DNA of 64,000 bases from Rhizobium sullae. GTDB taxonomy: Bacteria; Pseudomonadota; Alphaproteobacteria; Rhizobiales; Rhizobiaceae. Location: positions 1,674,001 to 1,738,000 of the forward strand of contig NZ_CP104144.1 in assembly GCF_025200715.1 (NCBI RefSeq), written 5' to 3'. The notes under the pieces were generated by a model. The model saw only the letters and a list, made by a program, of their open reading frames with translations, did not search any database and was not told where the DNA came from. A program made the translations under genes and the position numbers. Every line of letters begins with the position of its first letter. Within the stretch, counting starts at the first letter, position 1. Positions 27,597 to 36,165 of the stretch are shown in pieces.

Positions 27597-27968
27597 ATGA
27601 CTGAGGATTGGAGAGTTCAGCTCCACGACGAATTCGACCCGGAGTTTGCCGCGTTGCCAGAAGAGGTGCAGGACCAGATCTTCGTGGCATTGCCGCTCTT
27701 GAAGGCCTACGGTCCACAGCTCGGACGACCCTATGCCGACACGCTCAAGGGCTCTGCCCATGCGAATATGAAGGAGTTGCGGTTCAAGGCGGCGGATGGG
27801 GTGTGGCGCCTTGCCTACGCTTTCGACCCCAAGCGTCGCGCCATACTTCTAGTCGCCGGCGACAAGTCCGGCGTCAGCCAGGCGCGGTTCTACAAAGTGA
27901 TCATTGCGAAAGCCGACAAGAGATTTACGCAGCATCTCGAGGCAATGAAGGAGAAAAAGAATGGCTAG
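27597..27968 (+). CDS. RelE/HigB-family toxin
   Basis: A 123-residue type II toxin of the phage-derived Gp49-like HigB group. It shows DWRVQLHDEFDPEFAALP, QLGRPYADTLKGSAHANMKE followed by LRFKAADGVWRLAYAFDP and AILLVAGDKSG, the usual order of the family. Such toxins cut mRNA on the ribosome. The toxin gene comes first and overlaps the antitoxin gene by eight bases, the HigBA order. A TTGACA box lies at 27569-27574. Frame intact. Confidence 0.88.
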   Translation: MTEDWRVQLHDEFDPEFAALPEEVQDQIFVALPLLKAYGPQLGRPYADTLKGSAHANMKELRFKAADGVWRLAYAFDPKRRAILLVAGDKSGVSQARFYKVIIAKADKRFTQHLEAMKEKKNG

Positions 27969-28341
27969 AACATTGGATGAGGTTCTTCAGAACCTCCCCG
28001 CGGAGCGCCGCGAGCGTCTCGAACGCCTCGGCAACGAGCGCCTAGAGGAATACCGCACACTTCAGGACCTCCGGAAAGCTCGAGACTTGACCCAGGTTCG
28101 CATGGCTGAAACGCTTGGCGTAAAACAGGAGAATATCTCGCGGCTGGAGAAGCGAAGCGATCTGCTGTTGTCGACCTTGCGCGGCTATGTAGGAGCCATG
28201 GGCGGCACGTTGGAACTCGTCGCCCGGTTTCCGGACCGGGAACCGGTGATCTTGTCGTCCTTATTTGACGATGACGCCGAACCAGCATCGAAACAAAGAA
28301 CGCCGAGAGCTCGCGTTAAAAAACACCGCTCGGCGGCCTGA
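27961..28341 (+). CDS. XRE-family (HigA-like) antitoxin
   Basis: A 126-residue antitoxin with an XRE helix-turn-helix at about 40-95: LRKARDLTQVRMAETLGVKQ then ENISRLEKRSDLLLSTLR. LELVARFPDREPVIL follows, the short beta segment common in HigA proteins paired with Gp49-like toxins. A basic tail ends the protein. It neutralises the toxin upstream and should repress the operon. An intrinsic terminator overlaps its stop codon. Confidence 0.88.
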   Translation: MARTLDEVLQNLPAERRERLERLGNERLEEYRTLQDLRKARDLTQVRMAETLGVKQENISRLEKRSDLLLSTLRGYVGAMGGTLELVARFPDREPVILSSLFDDDAEPASKQRTPRARVKKHRSAA

Positions 28342-28369
28342 GTCGATCGCCGTCTCGGGCTCCTTTTTT
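28336..28369 (+). terminator. Intrinsic terminator of the HigBA operon
   Basis: GCCTGAG (28336-28342) pairs with CTCGGGC (28354-28360), one G-U pair included, and is followed by TCC and a run of T. It overlaps the antitoxin stop codon. Confidence 0.65.
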
Positions 28370-28393
28370 AATACGTCAGCACAATCGAGACAA

Positions 28394-28427
28394 AAAGGGC
28401 GCTCGACCCTTTCGGGGAGCGCCCTTT
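28394..28427 (+). terminator. Strong hairpin downstream of HigBA
   Basis: AAAGGGCGCTC (28394-28404) pairs perfectly with GAGCGCCCTTT (28417-28427), with an inner CCC/GGG pair in the loop. With A-tracts on one side and T on the other it could stop transcription from both directions. Confidence 0.6.
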
Positions 28428-28733
28428 CAACCCGGACAGCATCGAACGCTCCAACCGGAGGTCAAGCAAGAGGCTGTCAAAACGGGAAGTGAGCTCTAAA
28501 TGAGACCTGCATTGGGCCGATTTCAAGTGGCACGAATCTTCACCGATTGCTATCGCGCGAGCCATGCTCGTAATTCGAAATCGGAGCCGGACAGAATGAC
28601 ATCACGCAGATCCATAGCCGAGCGGGTGATCGCGCGGGCGATTATTAAGGTCCTGCGGGCTCTCGGAATTAAACTAACGCCTAAAGTCGACACGTTAGCC
28701 CACGGTTAGCAGCTGTGCATCAAGAGTGAGGGG

Positions 28734-29132
28734 GTGCGTCGAAAGCGCAACATGTTGGAAGATCGGTTTCTCAAGCGCCTGAGTAAGAAAGCCCGGAAGG
28801 GATTGCGGGGATGGCCAATTGCGACGATCGCCTTCTACGGTCCGAACCTGAGCCAAGCGACAAAGGTCGCTGTTGGCATCGTCCCATCCGAGAATGCAGC
28901 GGTGGAAGAGTTGCGCGACTGGAAAGTGGAACGTGGCGATGTCCGCGCCGACCCCGGCATTGCCCGTGAGATACTCGAATTTATCGAGGAACATCAGGCG
29001 CGATCCGTCGTGATGACCGATGGCATCATTGGGTGCCCTCACCAACAGGGGATCGATTACGAAGGCGAATGGTGTCCAGTTTGCGAGTTTTGGCACGGAC
29101 GAGATCGCTTTACGGGGCAGAGGGTCCAATAG
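28734..29132 (+). CDS. Conserved hypothetical protein with C-terminal CxxC
   Basis: A protein of 126-132 residues; the start is either GTG at 28734 after GAGTGAGGG or the ATG at 28752. It is basic at the front (LEDRFLKRLSKKARKGLRGW) and alpha/beta in character, with ATIAFYGPNLSQATKVAVGI. The end has IIGCPHQQGIDY and GEWCPVCEFWHGRDRF, three cysteines and two histidines that could bind a metal. I do not recognise a named family with certainty. It stands alone between the HigBA terminators and a two-component operon on the other strand. Confidence 0.55.
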   Translation: MRRKRNMLEDRFLKRLSKKARKGLRGWPIATIAFYGPNLSQATKVAVGIVPSENAAVEELRDWKVERGDVRADPGIAREILEFIEEHQARSVVMTDGIIGCPHQQGIDYEGEWCPVCEFWHGRDRFTGQRVQ

Positions 29133-29534
29133 TTCTGTTGCAAGTGGAGGCTTATCGTAGTCTATCAGAGACGACGGATTGAGACGGCCGTGAGCACCGA
29201 TAACGCCGGCCCAGCTAACGCGGCTTTTGAGTTGCCTTTAACTCGGCCCTGTCGGCCCGAAGCCGCGAAAAGGGCCAACTTGACGAACGAAGACAGTATA
29301 TCGTGACAACGAGATTGGTCGTTGCAAAAATCGGTCGCAGAAAAGCGATTTTAATCCGGGATTTTCGCGACGACGGAGAAGACGCACCTATTCCTGCAGA
29401 ACCATTTCTTGCACTCGCGGCGAGTCGTTTGACGGATTGACGTGTCCGGCATGTTTCCGAAATCGGCGAAAGTGTAACAAAGCGCAGCCGCGGACGGACG
29501 GACTTTTTTCCAAAAACGTCCGAAATTCCTGGAG
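29133..29534. other. Intergenic region between convergent genes
   Basis: About 400 bases between the hypothetical gene and the end of the histidine kinase gene. No gene is seen; the region probably holds the 3' ends of both transcripts. Confidence 0.4.
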
Positions 29535-30854
29535 TTAGCCGATGCTGACCTCGGCCGCCAGTCCACCTCCGGCGCGATTGTAGAGCCTGACCGAGCCGCC
29601 GATCGTCGCGGCAAGCTGCTGGGCGATGGCAAGGCCCAGACCAGTTCCGCCGGTCTCGCGGTTGCGGGATTGCTCAAGGCGGAAAAAAGGCTGCATCGCA
29701 GCTTCGAGCATCTCTTCCGGAATGCCGGGTCCGCGATCCAGCACCGTGATGATGATATTGCGCTCGCCTTTTCGCTCCACGCTGATTTCGGCGGCACCGG
29801 CGAATTTCAGCGCATTGTCTATGAAGTTCGACAGGATGCGGCGTAACGCATGAGGCTTCGTCGTGGCCGTGCCTTGGACGGGGCCGGTGACGGTCACGGA
29901 CTTTCCGGTATCCTGATAGTCGTACGCAATGCTGTCGATGAACGACGCAAGCTCAATACGGGAGGTCTTCTCACCATTGCCATGCGAACTGCGCGCATAG
30001 GCTATGCCGTCCTCCACGAGCCGTTCTATCTCGCCAAGATCATGGAGGAGCTTATCCTTTTCGGGCGAGTCGTCCGCCATGTCGGCGCGCAGCCGCATGC
30101 GAGTGATCGGTGTCTGCAGATCGTGGGAGATCGCCGCGAGGATCTGTACCCGCTCTTCGAGGTAATGGGCAATGCGGTCGCGCATGGCATTGAATGCCCG
30201 CGCGGCATGGGCGACTTCGCGCGGCCCCGTTTCACTGAGCGGCGAGGCTTTCTTGTTCGGGTCGAGGGCATCAGCAGCGGCAGCGAGGTCGCCCAGCGGC
30301 CGGATCGCCTGGCGAACCGCAAGCCAGGTGCAGAGCACCAGAAGCGCCATCTGGACGGCGAGCACATAGGGCAGCCATTCGGCGATCGGCATGACGCCGG
30401 TCGGCGTGACGTCGATGGTGAGTGGCGAGCCGTCGGAAAGCGTTAGATGGCCCTGCAGCCTTTTGGCGTCGCCGGGAATGGATTCGATGCGCAGCGGAAG
30501 CCGGTGCCCGACTGCCTCCTCGATCCTGCCGGCGATCTCGGCTGCCCGCCCGGACATGTCCGGCACTCCGGGAAGGCCCGGCCCGAGCACGACACGGTAA
30601 TTGCCGCGGCTCAGGCGATCCAGCCAGTCAGCCCTTTCATTTGCCGGCAGACGGTCGAGGATCGCGATCGAGGTCGCAATGTCACTTTCGAGCGTACCGA
30701 GCATGACGGCCTTCGCCGACATGTAACGCTCGAGGAAGAGCACGCTAAAGGAAAGGCCGTAGGCGATCGTAAGACCGGTAAACAGGATGAGAAAAAGCCG
30801 GGCGCGGAGCGTGCTTGGCCACCCGCCGGGACGAGACATGCCGTCCGCCTTCAT
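29535..30854 (-). CDS. EnvZ-like sensor histidine kinase
   Basis: A 439-residue kinase. A transmembrane helix (about 17-42), a periplasmic domain of about 110 residues with no named fold, a second helix near residue 160, then HAMP, HisKA with the phospho-histidine in LAAISHDLQTPITRMRL, and HATPase with ILSNFIDNALKFAG, DRGPGIPEEML and GGTGLGLAIAQQL. The SHDLQTP-x-TR-x-R sequence is the EnvZ/CpxA-like type. It overlaps the regulator gene upstream by four bases (ATGA), so the pair is one operon. Neighbouring exported enzymes and DipZ suggest an envelope signal. Confidence 0.9.
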   Translation of the reverse strand: MKADGMSRPGGWPSTLRARLFLILFTGLTIAYGLSFSVLFLERYMSAKAVMLGTLESDIATSIAILDRLPANERADWLDRLSRGNYRVVLGPGLPGVPDMSGRAAEIAGRIEEAVGHRLPLRIESIPGDAKRLQGHLTLSDGSPLTIDVTPTGVMPIAEWLPYVLAVQMALLVLCTWLAVRQAIRPLGDLAAAADALDPNKKASPLSETGPREVAHAARAFNAMRDRIAHYLEERVQILAAISHDLQTPITRMRLRADMADDSPEKDKLLHDLGEIERLVEDGIAYARSSHGNGEKTSRIELASFIDSIAYDYQDTGKSVTVTGPVQGTATTKPHALRRILSNFIDNALKFAGAAEISVERKGERNIIITVLDRGPGIPEEMLEAAMQPFFRLEQSRNRETGGTGLGLAIAQQLAATIGGSVRLYNRAGGGLAAEVSIG

Positions 30855-31591
30855 AGCTTGGGCTCCGCGATCTCGATCGGAACCGCAAAGACATACCCTT
30901 CGCTGCGCACCGTCTTAATATAGACCGGCTCACGCGCGGCGTCGCCGAGCCGCTGGCGCAAGCGGCTCACCAGGAGGTCGATCGAGCGGTCAAACAGGTC
31001 GGCATCACGGCCCTGGGTGAGGTTCAGGAGTTGGTCCCGGCTGAGGACGCGCTGCGGGTGGTCGATAAAGACGCGCAGCAGCCGGTATTCGGCGCCGCTC
31101 AGCGCAATCTCCGTTCCCTCCCTGTCAAGGAGATGCCGGCCGACCGTGTCGAGCCGCCATTCGCCGAACGCCAATAATTGGCCTGCCTCGCTGATCTGCA
31201 GGTTCGGCGGCAGCATGCGGGTGCGCCGCAGCACCGCCTTGATGCGGGCCAGAAGTTCGCGTGCGGCAAACGGCTTAGGCAAATAGTCGTCGGCGCCCAT
31301 TTCAAGCCCGATGATCCGGTCCATTTCGTCGCTGCGGGCCGTCAGCATCAGGATCGGCGTCGCCTTGTGCTTGCCGACCCGCAACTCCCTGCACAATACG
31401 AGCCCGTCATCGCCCGGCATCATCACGTCCAGCACAATCAAGTCGACCGCATTGGCATCGAGGAAACTGCGCATCTGGCGACCGTCCGCGGCGGCCGTCG
31501 CGCGAAGGCCGTTCTTCTTAAGATAGCTCGACACCAGTTCACGGATCTCGCGGTCGTCATCGACGATCAGGATATGGTCGACATGCTCCAT
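30851..31591 (-). CDS. OmpR-family response regulator
   Basis: A 246-residue regulator. Receiver: acidic pair in ILIVDDDREI, phospho-aspartate in LIVLDVMMPGDDG, lysine in DYLPKPFAARELLAR. Output: an OmpR/PhoB winged helix with LSGAEYRLLRVFIDHPQRVL, RSIDLLVSRLRQRLGD and IKTVRSEGYVF. It is the first gene of the operon with the kinase. The direct TACA-N6-TACA elements at 32872-32980, between the divergent hydrolase and DipZ genes, have the 10-base spacing OmpR-type proteins use and are its likeliest nearby targets. Confidence 0.92.
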   Translation of the reverse strand: MEHVDHILIVDDDREIRELVSSYLKKNGLRATAAADGRQMRSFLDANAVDLIVLDVMMPGDDGLVLCRELRVGKHKATPILMLTARSDEMDRIIGLEMGADDYLPKPFAARELLARIKAVLRRTRMLPPNLQISEAGQLLAFGEWRLDTVGRHLLDREGTEIALSGAEYRLLRVFIDHPQRVLSRDQLLNLTQGRDADLFDRSIDLLVSRLRQRLGDAAREPVYIKTVRSEGYVFAVPIEIAEPKL

Positions 31592-31708
31592 CTTCGGACC
31601 CTCAAATCCTTTATCAGCTCCGGGCGAGATCGTAGCCCACTGCTTTTCTTAAACACTGATCGGGCTGCCGCGAAGTGTGGAAATGCTCTGACGGCAGCCA
31701 AGCGGGCT

Positions 31709-32761
31709 TCAGAAGCGATCGACATCCAGGATGGCCTGCGCGAAAGCCTGCGGCGCCTCCTGCGGCAGGTTGTGACCGATGCCGCCGGTAATGGTACGAT
31801 GTTCATACTTGCCGGAGAACTTCTTCGCGTAAGCGGCCGGTTCGGGATGCGGCGCTCCATTGGCATCGCTTTCCAGGGTGATCGTCGGCACGGTGATGAC
31901 CGGAAAGGCGGCGAGCTTCTTTTCCAGTTCGTCATATTTGGCCTCACCCTCGGCAAGTCCCAACCTCCAGCGATAATTGTGGATCGTGATCGCAACATGG
32001 TCCGGATTTTCGAAGGCCTGAGCCGAGCGGTCGAACGTCGCGTCGTCGAAACGCCACTGCGGCGAGGCGAGCTTCCAGATCAGTTTTGCAAAGTCATGCC
32101 TGTTGGCCTCGTAGCCGGCGCGGCCGCGTTCAGTGGCGAAATAGAACTGATACCACCAGGAAAGTTCGGCCTGCGGGGACAACGGCTTTTTGTTCGCTTC
32201 CTGGCTGCCGATCAGATAACCGCTGACGGAGACCATTGCCTTGCAGCGTTCCGGCCAGAGGGCCGCCATGATATTTGCCGTGCGGGCGCCCCAGTCGTAG
32301 CCGGCGATGACGGCGCGTTCGATCTTGAGCGCATCCATGAAGGCGATCATGTCGGCGGCGATTGCAGCCTGCTGGCCGTTGCGCGGCGTATCCTTGGAGA
32401 GGAACTGTGTGCTTCCGTAACCGCGCAGGTATGGCATAAGTACGCGATAGCCGGCCGATGCCAGTAGTGGCGCAACATCCACGAAACTAAAGATGTCATA
32501 AGGCCAGCCATGCAGCAGCAGGGCGACAGGGCCATCTGCCGGGCCAGCCTCGGCATAGCCGATATCAAGCATTCCGGTCCTGACCTGCTTCAATGTCTCG
32601 AAAGAGATATGCGTGCCGGCCTTGACGGCAGGCAGTGCCGCCACGGGAACCTGGCGCGACTGAGCGCCAGCGGTCCTGCTGAGGCCAAATTCGACCGCTG
32701 CCACCGTCAGGGCGGCCATGCCAAAGAAACGACGGCGATGGTGATTGATCTCACTGGACAT
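31709..32761 (-). CDS. Tat-exported epoxide-hydrolase-like alpha/beta hydrolase
   Basis: About 350 residues from the ATG at 32761 (GGAGAAAG upstream). HHRRRFFGMAALTVAA is a Tat signal with cleavage after TAGA. The catalytic domain has LLLHGWPYDIFSF, where HGxP is the oxyanion motif of epoxide hydrolases, VIAGYDWGARTAN with an aspartate rather than serine nucleophile, and GGIGHNLPQEAP with the catalytic histidine. YQFYFATERGRAGYE could supply cap-domain tyrosines. This set points to epoxide hydrolase or haloalkane dehalogenase chemistry; substrate unknown. It is divergent from dipZ across a repeat-bearing promoter region. Confidence 0.85.
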   Translation of the reverse strand: MSSEINHHRRRFFGMAALTVAAVEFGLSRTAGAQSRQVPVAALPAVKAGTHISFETLKQVRTGMLDIGYAEAGPADGPVALLLHGWPYDIFSFVDVAPLLASAGYRVLMPYLRGYGSTQFLSKDTPRNGQQAAIAADMIAFMDALKIERAVIAGYDWGARTANIMAALWPERCKAMVSVSGYLIGSQEANKKPLSPQAELSWWYQFYFATERGRAGYEANRHDFAKLIWKLASPQWRFDDATFDRSAQAFENPDHVAITIHNYRWRLGLAEGEAKYDELEKKLAAFPVITVPTITLESDANGAPHPEPAAYAKKFSGKYEHRTITGGIGHNLPQEAPQAFAQAILDVDRF

Positions 32762-32871
32762 TGGCTTTCTCCGATTTGAGTTTGATGGCGGCAGAAAACG
32801 GCCGGCATGTATCCCCGATGTTTCGCGCATCGCGTCCTATTGCATGCGGATGTAGCATCAAGCCCTCCGGA

Positions 32872-32889
32872 TACATTCCGATACAATTC
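32872..32889 (+). promoter_or_regulatory. TACA-N6-TACAATTC element, copy 1
   Basis: TACATTCCGATACAATTC. The two TACA units start ten bases apart, one helical turn, the spacing of OmpR-type binding sites. It lies 111 bases upstream of the Tat hydrolase start (minus strand) and about 200 bases upstream of dipZ. Confidence 0.5.
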
Positions 32890-32928
32890 ACCTGCAGCCG
32901 GCACACCAGGACGGCAAGCTCCGCCGGC

Positions 32929-32946
32929 AATTTGTGTCGCACTGTA
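32929..32946 (-). promoter_or_regulatory. Inverted degenerate copy of the TACA element
   Basis: On the minus strand this reads TACAGTGCGACACAAATT, that is TACA-N6-CACA with the same CGA before the second unit as copy 1. It sits between the two direct copies. Confidence 0.3.
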
Positions 32947-32962
32947 GCACCGGGCCGATTTC

Positions 32963-32980
32963 TACACTTCGGTACAATTC
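32963..32980 (+). promoter_or_regulatory. TACA-N6-TACAATTC element, copy 2
   Basis: TACACTTCGGTACAATTC, matching copy 1 at 14 of 18 positions and 91 bases from it. About 110 bases upstream of dipZ, so both direct copies are roughly equally far from the two divergent genes they could serve. Confidence 0.5.
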
Positions 32981-33088
32981 CCCTTAAACCGGACACATCC
33001 TGGATACGTCGCACCCGCCAGATTAGCCCCGTTGCTGGTCGAGCCGCATCGCCGTCCAGAGCCCGACATTTCGGTTTCAAAGGAAACG

Positions 33089-34867
33089 ATGATGACGCTT
33101 CTTATCATTGCCTATCTCGGGGGAGCGCTGACCATTCTCAGCCCGTGCATCCTCCCTGTCCTTCCATTCGTCTTCGCCCGCGCTGGGCAACCTTTCGTCC
33201 GCAGCACGGTGCCGATGCTGATCGGCATGGCCGCCACCTTCTCGCTTGTTGCGACACTTGCCGCGGTCGGCGGCAGTTGGGCAATCCACGCCAATGAATA
33301 CGGCCGCCTCGCCGCAATCGTGGTGCTTGCCATCTTTGGCGTCAGCCTTCTTTCGCCGCATGTGGCGAGCATCGTCACCCAGCCGGTGGTCGACTTCGGC
33401 AACAGGCTGCTGAACGCCTCGGGTAAGTCGGGTTCCGCACGGACTGCGGCAAGCTCGCTCGTGCTCGGTGTTGCGACCGGCCTGCTTTGGGCGCCTTGTG
33501 CAGGGCCGATCCTCGGCATCGTGCTCACGGGCGCTGCGCTGCAAGGCGCCAATCTTGAGACGACGTTCCTGCTGCTCGCCTATGCTGCTGGCGCGGCGAC
33601 CTCGCTTGCAATCGCCCTTACTGCCGGCGGAAAGATCTTTGCCGGCATGAAACGGTCGCTCGGCGTCGGCGAGCGGATCCGCCAGGTTCTGGGCGCGGCC
33701 GTGCTGGCCGGCGTCGCCGCCATTGCGCTCGGCTTGGATACCGGCCTGCTGGCTCAGCTTTCCTATGCCAGCACCACCTCCTTCGAACAGGCCGTGCTCG
33801 ACCGCCTGCATGCAAAGTCCACCGCCGATGCGCCATCCAAGGCCGCCAGCAATGACCGGACGATCGCAGCCGCCGATACGAAGCGGCCGTTCCGGAGCGA
33901 CCTGCCCGTCGAGGGCCCAGCGCCTTCCCTGGACGGCGCCGTCGAATGGCTGAACTCGCCGCCGCTTACGACAGAACAATTGCGCGGCAAGATCGTGCTT
34001 GTCGATTTTTGGACCTACTCCTGCATCAACTGCATCCGCACCACGCCATTTGTCCGTGCCTGGGCCGAGAAATATAAGGAGCAGGGCCTGGTGGTGATCG
34101 GCGTGCATGCCCCGGAATTTGCTTTTGAGAAGAAGATCGACAACGTCAGAAAGGCGGTCGACGACTTCAAGATCGCCTATCCCGTCGCGATAGACAACGA
34201 CTACCGCATCTGGCGTGCCTTCGAAAACAGCTACTGGCCGGCCCATTACCTGATCGATGCCAAGGGCCAGATCCGCTACCACCACTTCGGCGAAGGCAAC
34301 TACCGCCAGACCGAGCAGGCCATCCAGGATTTGCTGCGCGAAGCTGGAAGCGAGATGGCGGCCAGCGCACCGGTCAGCCCCAACGCGAAGGGCGCAGAAG
34401 CAAGCCCCGACCTTCGCAATGCCCGCTCCGGCGAGACCTATCTCGGCTACAAGCGCGCCACCAACTTTGCCTCCCCCGAAAACCTGCAAGCCGACGCCGC
34501 CCGCGACTACTCGGTCGCCGAGCCGAGCCTCAACGAATGGGGCCTCTCCGGCAGTTGGACGGTCGGTGCGGAACAGGCGACCCTCAACCAGCCGGACGGC
34601 CGCATCGCCTACCGGTTCAGCGCCCGCGACCTCCATCTCGTCCTCGGTCCGGGTCCGTCCGGCAAGCCGGTCCGCTTCAAGGTGACAATTGACGGCAAGG
34701 CTCCGGGAGCCGACCGCGGAGCCGATATCGATGCCAACGGCGACGGCACAGTGACTGCGACCAGACTCTACCAACTCGTCCGCCAGTCCGGCGACGTGGA
34801 GGCGCGGAACTTCGAGATCCGTTTCCTCGATTCCGGGGTCGAAGCCTACGCTTTCACCTTCGGCTGA
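33089..34867 (+). CDS. dipZ: DipZ-type thiol-disulfide transporter/thioredoxin
   Basis: About 592 residues from the ATG at 33089, after AAAGGAAACG. The first 240 residues are a CcdA-like membrane domain with one cysteine in ILSPCILPVLPF and the other in LLWAPCAGPILG. A periplasmic thioredoxin-like domain follows with DFWTYSCINCIRTTPF, a CxxC active site, then the C-terminal DipZ domain, ending in a beta-rich sandwich. Such proteins carry reducing power from the cytoplasm to periplasmic thiols. It is divergent from the Tat hydrolase and followed by an exported alpha/beta hydrolase, hinting at an envelope redox or detoxification unit under the adjacent two-component pair. Confidence 0.88.
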   Translation: MMTLLIIAYLGGALTILSPCILPVLPFVFARAGQPFVRSTVPMLIGMAATFSLVATLAAVGGSWAIHANEYGRLAAIVVLAIFGVSLLSPHVASIVTQPVVDFGNRLLNASGKSGSARTAASSLVLGVATGLLWAPCAGPILGIVLTGAALQGANLETTFLLLAYAAGAATSLAIALTAGGKIFAGMKRSLGVGERIRQVLGAAVLAGVAAIALGLDTGLLAQLSYASTTSFEQAVLDRLHAKSTADAPSKAASNDRTIAAADTKRPFRSDLPVEGPAPSLDGAVEWLNSPPLTTEQLRGKIVLVDFWTYSCINCIRTTPFVRAWAEKYKEQGLVVIGVHAPEFAFEKKIDNVRKAVDDFKIAYPVAIDNDYRIWRAFENSYWPAHYLIDAKGQIRYHHFGEGNYRQTEQAIQDLLREAGSEMAASAPVSPNAKGAEASPDLRNARSGETYLGYKRATNFASPENLQADAARDYSVAEPSLNEWGLSGSWTVGAEQATLNQPDGRIAYRFSARDLHLVLGPGPSGKPVRFKVTIDGKAPGADRGADIDANGDGTVTATRLYQLVRQSGDVEARNFEIRFLDSGVEAYAFTFG

Positions 34868-34912
34868 CCATCCCATCCCTCATCCATAACCTCAAACAAC
34901 AGGAATAATCCC

Positions 34913-35671
34913 ATGAATCACCTCTATCTTTCCACTCTCGCCATCGCATTCGTCTCCAGCGTGATCCCATTCGTAGCCCAGGCCGCGGACGTGAAGAACA
35001 TCGTCATCGTCCGCGGCGCATTGGCCGACGGCTCCAGTTGGCGCAAGGCGACCGAAATCCTCGAACGGCGCGGCTTCCATGTTACCATTGTCCAGGAGCC
35101 GATCACCTCGCTCGCCGACGATATCGCCGCGACCAAACGGGTCCTCGACCTACAGGACGGCCCGGCCCTGCTCGTCGGCCACAGCTATGGCGGCATGGTG
35201 ATCACCGAAGCCGGCCATAACCCGAATGTCGCCGGTCTCGTCTATGTCGCGGCGTTCCAGCCGGACAAGGGCGAAAGCCTGCTCAGCCTCGCAAGCTCCA
35301 AGCCGGCCGGCGGCATGAACATCCGCGAGACGACGGACGGAAAGTATCTCTATCTCGATCCCGCCGCCTTCGCGAACGACTTTGCCGCCGACCTTCCGAA
35401 AGACGAAGCCGCGTTCCTGGCGAGATCACAGGTCTTCGCCTCCAAGGAAGCCTTCTCGGCCAAAGCCGGTGATCCCGCCTGGAAGACGAAGAAAAGCTGG
35501 TCGGTGGTCGCCACCGAGGACCGCGCCATCAATCCGGACCTCGAGCGTCAGATGGCGGAACGCGCTGGCAGCGAGGCGACCGAGATCAAGGCCAGCCATG
35601 CGGTCTTCGCCTCGCAGCCGGAAAAGGTTGCCGACGTCATCGAAAAAGCGGCGAATGAGGCTGGCAACTAA
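34913..35671 (+). CDS. Exported alpha/beta hydrolase
   Basis: A 252-residue hydrolase with a Sec signal peptide (about 1-24, cleaved after AQA). It carries GHSYGGMVITEAG with the nucleophilic serine, VYVAAFQPDKGES and, near the end, IKASHAVFASQPEKV with the catalytic histidine. The type is that of small esterase-like alpha/beta hydrolases (EstC/MenH-like) common in rhizobia. An unusual feature is RGALADGSSW, where HG-A is usual: R replaces the expected histidine before the oxyanion loop. It follows dipZ by 45 bases and is probably in its operon. Confidence 0.82.
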   Translation: MNHLYLSTLAIAFVSSVIPFVAQAADVKNIVIVRGALADGSSWRKATEILERRGFHVTIVQEPITSLADDIAATKRVLDLQDGPALLVGHSYGGMVITEAGHNPNVAGLVYVAAFQPDKGESLLSLASSKPAGGMNIRETTDGKYLYLDPAAFANDFAADLPKDEAAFLARSQVFASKEAFSAKAGDPAWKTKKSWSVVATEDRAINPDLERQMAERAGSEATEIKASHAVFASQPEKVADVIEKAANEAGN

Positions 35672-35815
35672 CTGGCAGGCGGTCTCGTGCACCAAGCCTG
35701 CACGGGCCGCCGCCCCCTCTCGAGTGCCCCGACCAGTCAGCCACGAATCCGGCTCTTGTGCCCAGTTGAGGTGTCACCGGCGCATGCTGGATTGAGATTA
35801 TTCCATCTCCCAAAT

Positions 35816-35840
35816 TGAAAATGCCCGCACAAGGCGGGCA
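35816..35840 (-). terminator. Intrinsic terminator of the RelE/HigA-like pair
   Basis: On the minus strand TGCCCGC and GCGGGCA form a perfect seven-pair stem with a five-base loop, followed by TTTTC. It lies just downstream of the antitoxin stop at 35863. Confidence 0.65.
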
Positions 35841-35862
35841 AATCCTTCCGTGCAGCAAGCTG

Positions 35863-36165
35863 CTATCGCAGCACTTCCAGTCCTTTTCGTTCGACGAGAT
35901 CAAGTATCTTGATGGCCGTGCTGCTGGGCTTCTTCGTTCCCTGTTCCCACGCGGCAACGGTGATCTTCTTGACGTTGATGAACTGGGCAAACACAGCCTG
36001 GCTGACCTTGTTTGCGTTTCGGATCTTCTTGATCTCCTCGGGCGTGTAGTCACGAAGAGGAGGGAGGCAAAGAGCGTCGAACTCCCTCATCGTCACATCG
36101 TCCACAAAGCCGGCTTCGTGCAGTCGCGCAGCAGACTTATGAACGTTCTTAAGGATCCTGCTCAT
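35863..36165 (-). CDS. XRE-family antitoxin (NadS/HigA2-like)
   Basis: A 100-residue antitoxin from the ATG at 36165. Helices of the XRE domain are in YTPEEIKKIRNANKVSQAVF and AQFINVKKITVAAWEQGTKK followed by PSSTAIKILDLVERKG, a typical NadS/HigA2 pattern. It overlaps the end of the toxin gene (stop at 36149), so the two were coupled. The frame is intact although the toxin has a nonsense codon, so it may now act only as a DNA-binding protein or against a related toxin. A longer frame from 36198 would lie inside the toxin gene. Confidence 0.85.
   Translation of the reverse strand: MSRILKNVHKSAARLHEAGFVDDVTMREFDALCLPPLRDYTPEEIKKIRNANKVSQAVFAQFINVKKITVAAWEQGTKKPSSTAIKILDLVERKGLEVLR

Noticed and set aside
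33077..34876. 599-codon open frame on the minus strand
   Set aside because: It is the shadow of dipZ in GC-rich DNA; it shows no motif and the plus-strand protein is clearly real.
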